This document shows, one piece after another, positions 17,698 to 25,218 of a stretch of DNA of 64,000 bases; position 1 is the stretch's first letter; each line of letters begins with the position of its first letter. The position numbers were made by a program, and so were the translations under genes. The DNA comes from Lewinellaceae bacterium (GTDB taxonomy: Bacteria; Bacteroidota; Bacteroidia; Chitinophagales; Saprospiraceae). Where the stretch lies: contig JACJYQ010000003.1 of NCBI GenBank assembly GCA_020636025.1, forward strand, positions 496,001 to 560,000, written 5' to 3'. The notes beneath the pieces are model-generated. The model saw nothing but the letters and a program-made list of their open reading frames with translations, was not told where the DNA came from and ran no database searches.

Positions 17698-17722
17698 TGT
17701 CCTTGCTTAAAGATATTTATTT

Positions 17723-18187
17723 ATGAATAAGGATCAAAAACAGCTATTAATAACTCAACTTGATAAAAAGCTTGCAAGTTTTTCTGAAGCCCGTAAAGAG
17801 AGATTGCCAGGGGAAGGCTGGTTACATGCCATCCGGACCTCTCTGGGGATGACAATGAAGCAACTTGGTTTACGCCTGGACATTACCCCACAGGCGATAA
17901 AGGATATTGAGCGTCGTGAAAAGGATGGATCAATTACGATGCAGAGATTGAAAGAGATTGCTGCTGCACTTGATCTTCAATTGGTGTATGCGCTCGTGCC
18001 TAAAAACGGAACTCTTGAAAGGATGATTGAGGAGCGTGCTTACGAAAAAGCTAAAGAGATAGTAATCAAAACAGCACATTCTATGAAATTAGAGAATCAG
18101 GGTTTGAAGGGGAGTTCTATTGAAGCCGCTATTGAATCTAGAGCTCAGAAATTAAAAAATGAATTACCTAAAAACCTATGGAATTAA
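17723..18187 (+). CDS. Mobile mystery protein A (XRE-type antitoxin/regulator)
   Basis: The 154-residue protein matches the mobile mystery protein A family (TIGR02612 type). It has an N-terminal helix, then GWLHAIRTSLGMTMKQLG, a helix-turn-helix of the XRE class (TPQAIKDIERREKDGSIT, residues about 40-85), and a basic helical C-terminus. Members are always paired with a Fic-domain protein. The likely role is autorepressor and antitoxin of the downstream gene, which starts ten bases before this stop codon, implying translational coupling. The AT-rich composition and flanking pyrD-tail repeats point to horizontal acquisition. Confidence 0.88.
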   Translation: MNKDQKQLLITQLDKKLASFSEARKERLPGEGWLHAIRTSLGMTMKQLGLRLDITPQAIKDIERREKDGSITMQRLKEIAAALDLQLVYALVPKNGTLERMIEERAYEKAKEIVIKTAHSMKLENQGLKGSSIEAAIESRAQKLKNELPKNLWN

Positions 18188-18765
18188 AATATACAGATGG
18201 TCAAACACCAATTGATGAAGAGGAAAAGCTTGAACTAAGAATTAAATCCATTTCAACCATGGCAGAACTGGATGAATTCGAACAGCAAAATATTGAGGAG
18301 GCTATGGAATGGATGCTTGCCAGAAATTTTAAACCCGAAGATGTGGTTCAGCTAGAATTTATATTAAGTGTTCACAAAAGGATGTTTCATCATGTTTGGA
18401 AATGGGCAGGAATGTTTAGAAATACTGATAAAAATCTTGGAGTGCCTTTTTATAAAATAAGGCAAGAACTTCAGAATCTAATTGAAGATTGTAAATTCTG
18501 GATAATCCAAAAAACCTATTCAAATGAAGAAATCTCCATCCGATTTAAACACAGACTTGTATCCATACACCTATTTCCAAACGGCAATGGCCGACATTCC
18601 CGTTTGATGGCAGATATTTTGCTGAAATCATTGGATACAGATCAAACCTTCACCTGGGGAAACAAATCCCTTAGAAAGGGAGATGAGAGATCACTCTATC
18701 TGCATTCCCTCAAAAAAGCAGACAACGGAGATATTAAGCCTTTGTTGAAGTTCTCTAAAATGTAA
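18178..18765 (+). CDS. Mobile mystery protein B (Fic-domain toxin)
   Basis: The 195-residue Fic/DOC protein matches mobile mystery protein B (TIGR02613 type). The Fic motif is HLFPNGNGRHSR at residues 131-142. His131 is the catalytic base and GNGR the anion hole, but the Mg-binding acidic residue of H-x-F-x-[DE]-GN is Asn135. The upstream flap FYKIRQELQN and the WAGMFR segment fit Fic. Fic enzymes usually transfer AMP to a target protein, and toxin members inactivate essential proteins. The overlap with gene A by ten bases supports a single toxin-antitoxin operon. Target unknown. Confidence 0.88.
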   Translation: MELKYTDGQTPIDEEEKLELRIKSISTMAELDEFEQQNIEEAMEWMLARNFKPEDVVQLEFILSVHKRMFHHVWKWAGMFRNTDKNLGVPFYKIRQELQNLIEDCKFWIIQKTYSNEEISIRFKHRLVSIHLFPNGNGRHSRLMADILLKSLDTDQTFTWGNKSLRKGDERSLYLHSLKKADNGDIKPLLKFSKM

Positions 18766-18841
18766 TCCAAACTGGCTGTTTATTAATTTCGTCTTGTTCC
18801 GCCACACTTGTGCCTTTTGACTAAGTATAAGCCAAATCACT

Positions 18842-18892
18842 CATGGTGTATGCAGGTCCGGGACTTGTGAAAGGGATTTTGCGGGGGATGTA
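18842..18892 (+). pseudogene. Displaced pyrD 3'-end remnant, right copy
   Basis: This copy of the last 16 PyrD codons is in frame and ends in TAA, with silent or conservative differences only from the functional copy. There is no pyrD body in front of it; the upstream 60 bases only vaguely resemble the pyrD leader (ACACTTGTGCC versus ACATTTGTGCC). It is followed directly by the inverted repeat that would originally have separated pyrD from the convergent sulfide reductase gene. Confidence 0.88.
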
Positions 18893-18902
18893 AATAGCTG
18901 GA

Positions 18903-19055
18903 TGATTAAATGATTAATAGATCAAATGATTACATGAATTATGATGTGATTGATGATTCCAAATTTGATATGTATGATTGATTAAATTGAGCGATCAACA
19001 ATCAAACCTCACTTCAACAATCATGTAATCATTTGATCTATTAATCATTTAATCA
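18903..19055. repeat. 35-bp perfect inverted repeat at the sulfide reductase end
   Basis: Arms 18903-18937 and 19021-19055 are perfectly complementary over 35 bases (TGATTAAATGATTAATAG...), with an 83-base loop of related words. The sulfide reductase stop codon (19053-19055) is the last triplet of the right arm. The likely role is a convergent-gene terminator. Confidence 0.85.
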
Positions 19056-20249
19056 CATCGTCCCCTTAAGTATTTTATTCCAGTACAACCAAGGCAAAAT
19101 GTACCGCTTAAGTACCCACATGGTCCAGCGTTCTTTCGCCTGGTTGAATGGGAATGTTTCTGTTGGGTGATTATCGTAGTCAAATTCTGCCAGCATTAGT
19201 TTGCCGTAACCGGTAACGATTGGGCAGGAGCTGTAGCCGTTGTAGGATGCCTTAGGTGTATTGCCTGCCATCACGGCCAACAGATTATCTACCAGTACAG
19301 GCGCTTGCTTGCGCACAGCAGCTCCGGTTTTTGAGTTTGGCATTCCGGATGCATCACCCAGGGAGAAAATATTAGGGTATTTATTGTGCTGAAGTGTGTG
19401 TTTGTCGACGTCTACCCAGCCGCCTTCATTGGCGAGCGGACTGTTTTGGATAAAATCGGGTGCGCTTTGTGGTGGGGTTACGTGCAGCATTTCAAAGGAA
19501 CGGGTTTCTTCGGAAACACTTCCATCCGGGGCTGTAACCCTAAATGTTGCCTTATGTCCGGGGCCATCCACTTTGATCAAATCGTGTTTGAAATGAAGTC
19601 CGATTTTGTATCGGGCCGCTACTTTTTTAAGGGTATTGGCGTATTTCTCAATACCAAAAATCACACTTCCGGCAGAAACAAACTCAACCTTCACTTGGTC
19701 GGTAAGTCCGTGCTTGCGCAGGTAATCACCTGCCAGATACATGATCTTTTGCGGGGCGCCACCGCATTTAACAGCAGTGCCTGGCGCGGTAAATATGGCA
19801 GTACCGCTTTTCAGGTTCTTAAGGACCTCAAAAGTATAGGGCGCTGTCTCAAAGGAATAGTTGCTGCAAACCCCGTTTTTACCCAGGGTTTCTGGCAGGC
19901 CTTCCACTTTGTTCCAGTTCAACTGAATGCCGGGACAAACAATCAGGTATTCGTATTCAATTACTTTCCCTTCTCTGGTAGTGACGGTATTTTTTTCCGG
20001 CTGAAAAGTGGCCACGGCATCCCTGATCCAGGTGGTGCCTTTTGGTATGAAATCGGCCTCCTTGCGTTCGGTATCGGCAATATTAAAAGTGCCACCACCC
20101 ACGAGTGTCCAGGCGGGTTGGTAATAATGTTTGTCTGATGGCTCGATGATGCCAATGTTGAGATTTTTGTTCTTTAACAGCAATTTAGATGCTGTAGATA
20201 TGCCTGCATTTCCTCCTCCGACAATAAGAATCTGATATTTCATGGCCAT
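19053..20249 (-). CDS. sqr: Sulfide:quinone oxidoreductase (type II-like)
   Basis: The ~398-residue flavoprotein has an N-terminal dinucleotide fold (ILIVGGGNAGISTASKLL), the EPSDKHYYQPAWTLVGGG segment typical of SQR, and two cysteines in conserved contexts (AVKCGGAPQK and SSCPIVTGYGK). A second FAD contact (IFSLGDASGMPNSKTGAAVRKQAP) and a C-terminal amphipathic tail rich in W and Y for membrane association follow. It oxidises sulfide to sulfane sulfur and reduces quinone. Start at 20249 (MAMKYQ) or 20243. It is divergent from a YeeE/YedE transporter pair, fitting sulfide or thiosulfate handling. Confidence 0.9.
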   Translation of the reverse strand: MAMKYQILIVGGGNAGISTASKLLLKNKNLNIGIIEPSDKHYYQPAWTLVGGGTFNIADTERKEADFIPKGTTWIRDAVATFQPEKNTVTTREGKVIEYEYLIVCPGIQLNWNKVEGLPETLGKNGVCSNYSFETAPYTFEVLKNLKSGTAIFTAPGTAVKCGGAPQKIMYLAGDYLRKHGLTDQVKVEFVSAGSVIFGIEKYANTLKKVAARYKIGLHFKHDLIKVDGPGHKATFRVTAPDGSVSEETRSFEMLHVTPPQSAPDFIQNSPLANEGGWVDVDKHTLQHNKYPNIFSLGDASGMPNSKTGAAVRKQAPVLVDNLLAVMAGNTPKASYNGYSSCPIVTGYGKLMLAEFDYDNHPTETFPFNQAKERWTMWVLKRYILPWLYWNKILKGTM

Positions 20250-20350
20250 TATGTTGTTAAGTTTTGTTACTTGCAATTCAAAATATGTACAAAAATAGAT
20301 GCATTTTGCATCGAAAGGCATGGGGTTGTATCAGGGGTAGGGGTGATAAT

Positions 20351-20372
20351 CGTCAACATTTGACGTTTTTTT
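20351..20372 (+). promoter_or_regulatory. Palindrome in the sqr/YeeE divergent gap
   Basis: CGTCAACATTTGACG (20351-20365) is a 6-bp perfect palindrome with a 3-base centre, followed by seven T. It could be an operator controlling both divergent sulfur genes or a weak terminator. The remainder of the 241-base gap has no clear promoter box. Confidence 0.35.
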
Positions 20373-20490
20373 CCAGACTACCTTTCCACTGAAATTCAAC
20401 CCCGTTTACTTGTGAAAATCATTTTGAAATCAATCCCGAGTTAAATACGGGTCAATCAAATCTAGTAAATCACATTAATCAAGGTAAATT

Positions 20491-21084
20491 ATGGTACCTC
20501 AATTCTTAATTGACTTCAGAGACTGGATCAGTCAGCCTTGGCCATGGTACGCAGCAGGCCCGATGCTGGCGCTCATTATGTTTATTTTACTCTGGTTTGG
20601 ACACGAATTCGGAATTTCCGATAATTTTCGTTTGATGTGCGCTGCAGATGGTGCAGACGAAATGAATGAATTCTTCAAAATTAACTGGCAAGCAGGCGAA
20701 TGGAATTTACTGGTAGCCTTGGGTGCTGTTTTTGGGGGATACATCGCTTCCCACTATCTGGTTGGGCCGGATGGTGATGTGGCGCACATTTCTGATTCGA
20801 CTATAGAAAGCCTCAGGCAAATTGGCATCCAGTTCGACAATGGTAAAGCGCCGCTGGTTCCGGATTTTATCAGTTGGGAGAATATTTTCAGTTGGCAGGG
20901 ATTACTGATCATTGCAGGAGGCGGTTTTCTGGTTGGTTTCGGCGCCCGATATGCGGGTGGCTGTACTTCCGGCCATGCGATCAGCGGGCTTTCTGCCTTG
21001 CAGCTCCCATCCCTGATTGCTGTTGTCGGATTCTTTCTCGGAGGCTTATTCATGACTTACATCTTGTTACCGCTCATCTTTTAA
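20491..21084 (+). CDS. YeeE/YedE-family sulfur transporter, larger subunit
   Basis: The 197-residue membrane protein has about four hydrophobic helices and the YeeE/YedE core motif GGCTSGHAISGLS near residues 152-164, including the cysteine thought to contact thiosulfate in TsuA/YeeE. A second cysteine lies in LMCAADGADE. The protein is half the size of full-length YeeE, so the next gene probably supplies the other half. It is divergent from sqr, with twelve bases to the next gene. The likely job is import or exchange of thiosulfate or sulfane sulfur. Confidence 0.88.
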   Translation: MVPQFLIDFRDWISQPWPWYAAGPMLALIMFILLWFGHEFGISDNFRLMCAADGADEMNEFFKINWQAGEWNLLVALGAVFGGYIASHYLVGPDGDVAHISDSTIESLRQIGIQFDNGKAPLVPDFISWENIFSWQGLLIIAGGGFLVGFGARYAGGCTSGHAISGLSALQLPSLIAVVGFFLGGLFMTYILLPLIF

Positions 21085-21096
21085 ATTCTTTTAGCC

Positions 21097-21510
21097 ATGC
21101 GCATGTCACGATATATTTTCGTAGGTATTCTACTTGGGATCACGCTGTATAAAAGTGAAGCGGTTTCCTGGTTTCGGATTTACGAAATGTTTCACTTTCA
21201 ATCATTTCAGTTATACGGTATCATTGGGTCTGCTGTTGTTGCAGGTATTCTCATTGTTCGTTTGATCAAAAAACGGCACATGCACAACATCGAAGGGCAG
21301 GAAATTGTGATCAAGGACAAAGCCATGTCTGTACCGAGGTACCTGATTGGTGGTTTTATTTTCGGAATGGGTTGGGGATTGGCAGGCGCTTGTCCGGCTC
21401 CCATGTTTATTTTGTTGGGAAGCGGTGTTACTGTATTCATTGTATATCTGGTTGCTGCTATGACAGGCACCTTTCTGTATGGAAAACTGAGGAAGAGGCT
21501 GCCTCATTGA
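21097..21510 (+). CDS. YeeE/YedE-family sulfur transporter, smaller subunit
   Basis: The 137-residue protein has four predicted helices and the second-half YeeE/YedE motif GWGLAGACPAPMFILLGSG, in which the cysteine and prolines are conserved. Such split pairs (DUF6691-type second member) are common in Bacteroidota and Proteobacteria beside sulfide-oxidising enzymes. It is probably co-transcribed with the gene at 20491 and with the YjdF-like gene 38 bases downstream. Confidence 0.87.
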   Translation: MRMSRYIFVGILLGITLYKSEAVSWFRIYEMFHFQSFQLYGIIGSAVVAGILIVRLIKKRHMHNIEGQEIVIKDKAMSVPRYLIGGFIFGMGWGLAGACPAPMFILLGSGVTVFIVYLVAAMTGTFLYGKLRKRLPH

Positions 21511-21548
21511 GGGGTAGGTTTATAAATGAAACCGGAAACAATAGAACC

Positions 21549-22172
21549 ATGAAATCAGGAATCAATCGACAACCATATCTGCGCACCCTGTTTTGGGTAT
21601 TTGCCGGTATATGGATACTGCTGGCCATCGATCCGGTTTCCCGTTCAGACTGGTTTTTGGAAAATATCCTGATTTTCCTGGGAGTTCCTTTGGTGTTGTA
21701 TGTTAACCGTCATTTCAGGCTTTCTCTGCTTTCCTTTACGCTAATCTTCATTTTTCTGTGTCTGCACGCAATCGGGTCTCATTATACCTATTCAGAAGTA
21801 CCATTTGGGAAATGGGTTTCAGAACAATTGGGATTCGAGCGCAACCACTATGATCGCTTTGTACACTTTTTATGGGGATTCCTGCTTACTCTTCCGGTTT
21901 TTGAGATACTGCGCAAACGGGTGAGCAGAAGCAAGCCCAGGGCGATATTCCTGTTTGCCTGCAGCATCATTGTGCTGTTTGGTGTGCTGTATGAATTGAT
22001 GGAATGGGCCGCAGCCGTTGTAGTAGCGCCCGAAGCCGGCACCGCTTTCCTGGGTACACAAGGCGACGAATGGGATGCGCAAAAAGATTTGCTTTTGAAT
22101 TTCGCGGGGTCGGTGGGGTCGGTGGTTTTTTTGCCGTTTGTGTTGGGAGGAACCCGAAGGATTGACGATTGA
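21549..22172 (+). CDS. YjdF-like inner-membrane protein (DUF2238)
   Basis: The 207-residue protein has about five transmembrane segments and the DUF2238 signature GFERNHYDRFVHFLWG followed by FGVLYELMEW and GTQGDEWDAQKDLLLN. The start at ATG 21549 matches family N-termini; the frame is open to 21372 inside the previous gene. Function is unknown; acidic and histidine residues in the signatures suggest metal or ion binding. It ends in the 27-bp hairpin that it shares with the convergent pirin gene (last codons RRIDD-stop lie in the stem). Confidence 0.88.
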   Translation: MKSGINRQPYLRTLFWVFAGIWILLAIDPVSRSDWFLENILIFLGVPLVLYVNRHFRLSLLSFTLIFIFLCLHAIGSHYTYSEVPFGKWVSEQLGFERNHYDRFVHFLWGFLLTLPVFEILRKRVSRSKPRAIFLFACSIIVLFGVLYELMEWAAAVVVAPEAGTAFLGTQGDEWDAQKDLLLNFAGSVGSVVFLPFVLGGTRRIDD

Positions 22173-22226
22173 TGATTACATAATTACATGATTGTTGAAG
22201 TAATTATGTAATCATCAATCGTCAAT
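22161..22226. repeat. 27-bp perfect hairpin between convergent genes
   Basis: Arms 22161-22187 and 22200-22226 are perfectly complementary over 27 bases, with a 12-base loop. The words are ATTGACGATTGATGATTACA. The yjdF-like stop codon (22170-22172) is inside the stem, and the pirin stop codon is three bases beyond it. A bidirectional terminator is the obvious role. Confidence 0.88.
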
Positions 22227-22228
22227 CA

Positions 22229-23356
22229 CTAAACCCCCGCCTCATACCGTCCATCAGCATGCCTTGCAAACCGCCCCTCACCCCGGTCGTGCACCTGATC
22301 TGCCCGCTTCCAGGGCCATCCTCCAAATTGTGTGGCGTGGTAATCATTAAACGCCTGTTGGATCTCAGCTTTTGTGTTCATGACAAACGGTCCGTATTGA
22401 ATCACCTGTTCGTTAATTGGGCGACCCTGCAGCACTAATATGCGGCCTTCGTCGATGCCATTCTCAATGGCCAGATCAAACTCGGCGCGTGTCTCAATGG
22501 AGTGGTAGTTGTTGATTTGTTTTCCTGCAATTTTTATTTCGGAGCCTACATAATAGTAGAGCATTCGGTTGATGCCTTTGCCGGCTTTTGGGAGCATAAA
22601 AGTAGCTCCTGGCTCCATCGTTATGTTGAAAATGGCTACTTCATTCAGTGGGTCTGCAGCCCAGGAATCGGGTGGGGGAGCAGGCGCTATCTTCCCGTGT
22701 AAATTGCCAGCTATGATTTCAACCACCGTTTTCTTTCCGGCCATATCACGGTTCGTGGATTTCGGTATGTTGCTTCCCCAAAGCATTTTAAAGTGCGGCT
22801 CTACCATTTTGTTCTTTTTGGGGAGGTTGAGCCAAATCTGGAAGAGTTCCAGCGGGTTGTCAGTATCCTGGTTAATAAGGGGGAACATTTCGGAGTGTTG
22901 CACGCCTTTGCCGGCGGTCATCCATTGTACGTCTCCTTCTCCGTAACGACCGGAAGCACCCAATGAATCGGCGTGATCAACGAGGCCATTCCTGACAACG
23001 GTAACGGTTTCAAAACCGCGGTGCGGGTGTCCGGGAAAACCAGGTACTTTTTTGCCGTGGTACATTCGGAAACCATCCTTGATGATAAAATCATCGCCCA
23101 GCGAACGACCTTTCAGGGAAACGGCCGGCCCCATTTCTTCATTTCCTCTTGGAAAATGGTCTTCATGGTGTACGCAAAACAGAAACGGATCGAGAGTATC
23201 CCACATAAAACCCATTGGCTTTACATGGAGAATAGGCTCTACTTCAGCTTCTAATGAGTTGGATTTTTTAAGGAAAGCCGGCAAGCTGGCCATGCTAATA
23301 AGTCCGAAAGTGAGTTTTCCGAGGAAGTCCCTGCGGTTGTTGTTTCCCTTGCTCAT
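22229..23356 (-). CDS. Pirin-family protein with twin-arginine signal
   Basis: The 375-residue bicupin begins MSKGNNNRRDFLGKLTFGL, a good Tat signal with a hydrophobic stretch after it. The pirin N-cupin carries the metal site (PHRGFETVTVV near 110-120; KGVQHSEMFP near 150), and the C-terminal cupin follows (LPKAGKGINRMLYYY). Pirins are Fe-binding proteins, and some are quercetinases; most are cytoplasmic, so the export signal is noteworthy. The body is near family size after removing ~40 signal residues. Its substrate is not evident. Confidence 0.9.
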   Translation of the reverse strand: MSKGNNNRRDFLGKLTFGLISMASLPAFLKKSNSLEAEVEPILHVKPMGFMWDTLDPFLFCVHHEDHFPRGNEEMGPAVSLKGRSLGDDFIIKDGFRMYHGKKVPGFPGHPHRGFETVTVVRNGLVDHADSLGASGRYGEGDVQWMTAGKGVQHSEMFPLINQDTDNPLELFQIWLNLPKKNKMVEPHFKMLWGSNIPKSTNRDMAGKKTVVEIIAGNLHGKIAPAPPPDSWAADPLNEVAIFNITMEPGATFMLPKAGKGINRMLYYYVGSEIKIAGKQINNYHSIETRAEFDLAIENGIDEGRILVLQGRPINEQVIQYGPFVMNTKAEIQQAFNDYHATQFGGWPWKRADQVHDRGEGRFARHADGRYEAGV

Positions 23357-23408
23357 ATTGAAATGCTCTTTTACAGGTTAGCAATAAACTGAACTCAGGT
23401 ATAACGCA

Positions 23409-24692
23409 TTATCCTTGTTTGGGTTTAGGCTTGCCGCGCCAGGGTCTCTTTTTGCCGGATTTATACTGCTCTCCAGGTTTGCTATGCTTAGAGTTGCTTT
23501 TACGATGTTGCCCAAATGGCCGTTTATGTCTGTTTTTAGGTGGAGCTTGTTCTGTCGGTGCAGGGCCGATGTGTTCAGGAAGCTTCAGCTTGTCCACTTC
23601 CCGTCCGATCAGTTTTTCGATGCGTTTGAATTTATATCCTTCTTCCGGCGAAACCAGGGTGATGGCTTCTCCTTTCCGGGCGGCCCGGGCGGTCCGACCG
23701 ATGCGGTGTACATAATCCTCAGCATCCCGGGGAATGTCATAATTCAGCACCAGATCTATGCCATCGATGTCAATACCCCGACTGATGACGTCGGTGGCGA
23801 CAATGATATCTACCACGCGGTTGCGGAAATCCAGCATCACCTTTTCCCGTTCTTCCTGCTCCAGATCGCTGCTGACCGAGGCTACATGGAAGTTTTTACT
23901 GCGAAGTTTCTGAAACAATTTGGAAACAGCCGACTTGGTGGAAGCAAATATGATGATTCGTTGTCCTTCCCGGCCATTCAGGATATCTGCGATCAGCGCC
24001 AATTTTTGAGAATCCCCAACCATATAAGCGCCTTGCTGAACACCTTCAGCGGGTTTGGAAAGAGCGATGCTTACAGTTTCCGGGTTTCTGAGCATGGATT
24101 TCGCCAATTTCATTACCCCCTGAGGCATAGTAGCGGAGAAGAGCAGCGTTTGACGCTGTTTATTGGTAATGTCAATGATCCTAAGCAGGTCGGGTTGAAA
24201 ACCCATGTCGAGCATACGGTCTGCCTCATCAAGTACCAGAAAGCGGAGTTTGGAGAAATTTACATATCCCATACTCATGTGCGATATGAGTCTGCCGGGA
24301 GTGGCAATCACAATATCTACGCCTTGAACCAGGGCTGTTTTTTCCTGTGCGTAATCGGCGCCTGTACCGCCTCCATAAATAGCGATGGAAGAGGTGCCGG
24401 TAAAATAAGAATAAGCTTCGATGGCTTTGTTGATCTGCAAGGCAAGTTCACGGGTAGGTACAATGACCAAAGCCTTTACGTATTTCGATGGCGCTTCATC
24501 CATCAACAGGTCGATGACCGGCAACACAAAAGCTGCTGTTTTACCGGTGCCTGTTTGTGCAACGCCAATCAGGTCTCTGCCTTTCAGGATCAGGGGAATG
24601 GCCTGCTCCTGAATAGGAGTGGCTGTTACAAAATTCAGGGCGTCAATACCATCCAGCAAATCGGGATGCAATCCCATATCAACAAAGTCCAT
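23409..24692 (-). CDS. DEAD-box ATP-dependent RNA helicase (RhlE-like)
   Basis: The 427-residue helicase has all core motifs: the Q motif (PIQEQAIP), AQTGTGKTAAF, PTRELA, TPGRL, DEAD, SATMP, and HRIGRTARA in the second RecA domain. A basic tail (KNRHKRPFGQHRKSN...) after residue 380 is typical for RNA binding in RhlE-like enzymes. It unwinds RNA secondary structure in ribosome assembly, mRNA decay or cold adaptation. A 471-codon antisense frame on the opposite strand is a composition artefact. An ABA4-like gene lies upstream. Confidence 0.95.
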   Translation of the reverse strand: MDFVDMGLHPDLLDGIDALNFVTATPIQEQAIPLILKGRDLIGVAQTGTGKTAAFVLPVIDLLMDEAPSKYVKALVIVPTRELALQINKAIEAYSYFTGTSSIAIYGGGTGADYAQEKTALVQGVDIVIATPGRLISHMSMGYVNFSKLRFLVLDEADRMLDMGFQPDLLRIIDITNKQRQTLLFSATMPQGVMKLAKSMLRNPETVSIALSKPAEGVQQGAYMVGDSQKLALIADILNGREGQRIIIFASTKSAVSKLFQKLRSKNFHVASVSSDLEQEEREKVMLDFRNRVVDIIVATDVISRGIDIDGIDLVLNYDIPRDAEDYVHRIGRTARAARKGEAITLVSPEEGYKFKRIEKLIGREVDKLKLPEHIGPAPTEQAPPKNRHKRPFGQHRKSNSKHSKPGEQYKSGKKRPWRGKPKPKQG

Positions 24693-24709
24693 CGTACACT
24701 ACACACAGA

Positions 24710-25147
24710 TCAGGCTTTAGTGCCTAAATCCCATTTTTTGGTTTTGAAAAAACGAATGACCAGATACAACAGCAATCCTGCCGGACCAGTCAGCATGGTC
24801 AATAACAAGGAGGGTACTACAAAAATATGACCTAATTTTAATTGACGGGCATCATGTGATTGCCAGGTACCCACCAACAGACAAAATGAAAGGTAATTTA
24901 GCCAGCCTGTAAGCAGCATTTCCTTGTTCCTGAAGAGGTTCTTAAACCCTTCAAAACTGAGGAAACTGCCGCCGGAATTACTGCCTAACAAGTACTTAAA
25001 GGTAAAAATGCTCGCCGCTGCAAACAAAATGATTGCTGAAGCGAAGGCTATGGTCTCCGTGAATTTCCAGTTTGGAAAAGCGATCAATAATCCCCATGGG
25101 ATAAAGATCAGGATGCTGGCATACCAGTAAAAATCGTCGGCATTCAT
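24710..25147 (-). CDS. ABA4-like membrane protein (DUF4281)
   Basis: The 145-residue protein has four predicted helices and matches the ABA4-like family. MLLTGWLNYLSFCLLVGTWQ, HDARQLKLGHIFVVPSLLLT and LTGPAGLLLYLVIRF are the conserved stretches. In plants ABA4 is needed for neoxanthin formation; bacterial roles are unknown. It ends 17 bases upstream of the DEAD-box start, so the two may share a transcript. Confidence 0.82.
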   Translation of the reverse strand: MNADDFYWYASILIFIPWGLLIAFPNWKFTETIAFASAIILFAAASIFTFKYLLGSNSGGSFLSFEGFKNLFRNKEMLLTGWLNYLSFCLLVGTWQSHDARQLKLGHIFVVPSLLLTMLTGPAGLLLYLVIRFFKTKKWDLGTKA

Positions 25148-25148
25148 C

Positions 25149-25190
25149 TTAATTAATGTGCTAATGCGATAATATGCTAATTTGATAATG
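25149..25190. repeat. GCTAAT-word repeat between nadC and the ABA4-like gene
   Basis: AATTAATGTGCTAATGCGATAATATG words fill the short gap. They use the same vocabulary as 26679-26713 and 50990-51030, but no long complementary arm is present here. Confidence 0.5.
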
Positions 25191-25218
25191 AGTCGCGTGA
25201 TTCAAGACGCTGTAATCG

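Noticed and set aside
16950..18892. A complete second pyrD gene.
   Set aside because: Only the final 51 bases are repeated; nothing upstream of the right copy encodes PyrD.
19386..20138. A 250-codon frame antisense to sqr.
   Set aside because: It is fully covered by the clear SQR coding sequence and its translation shows no family features.
23415..24830. A 471-codon frame antisense to the DEAD-box helicase gene.
   Set aside because: The sense strand encodes all helicase motifs. The antisense product has no signal, domain or plausible start, and its length follows from codon bias of the sense gene.
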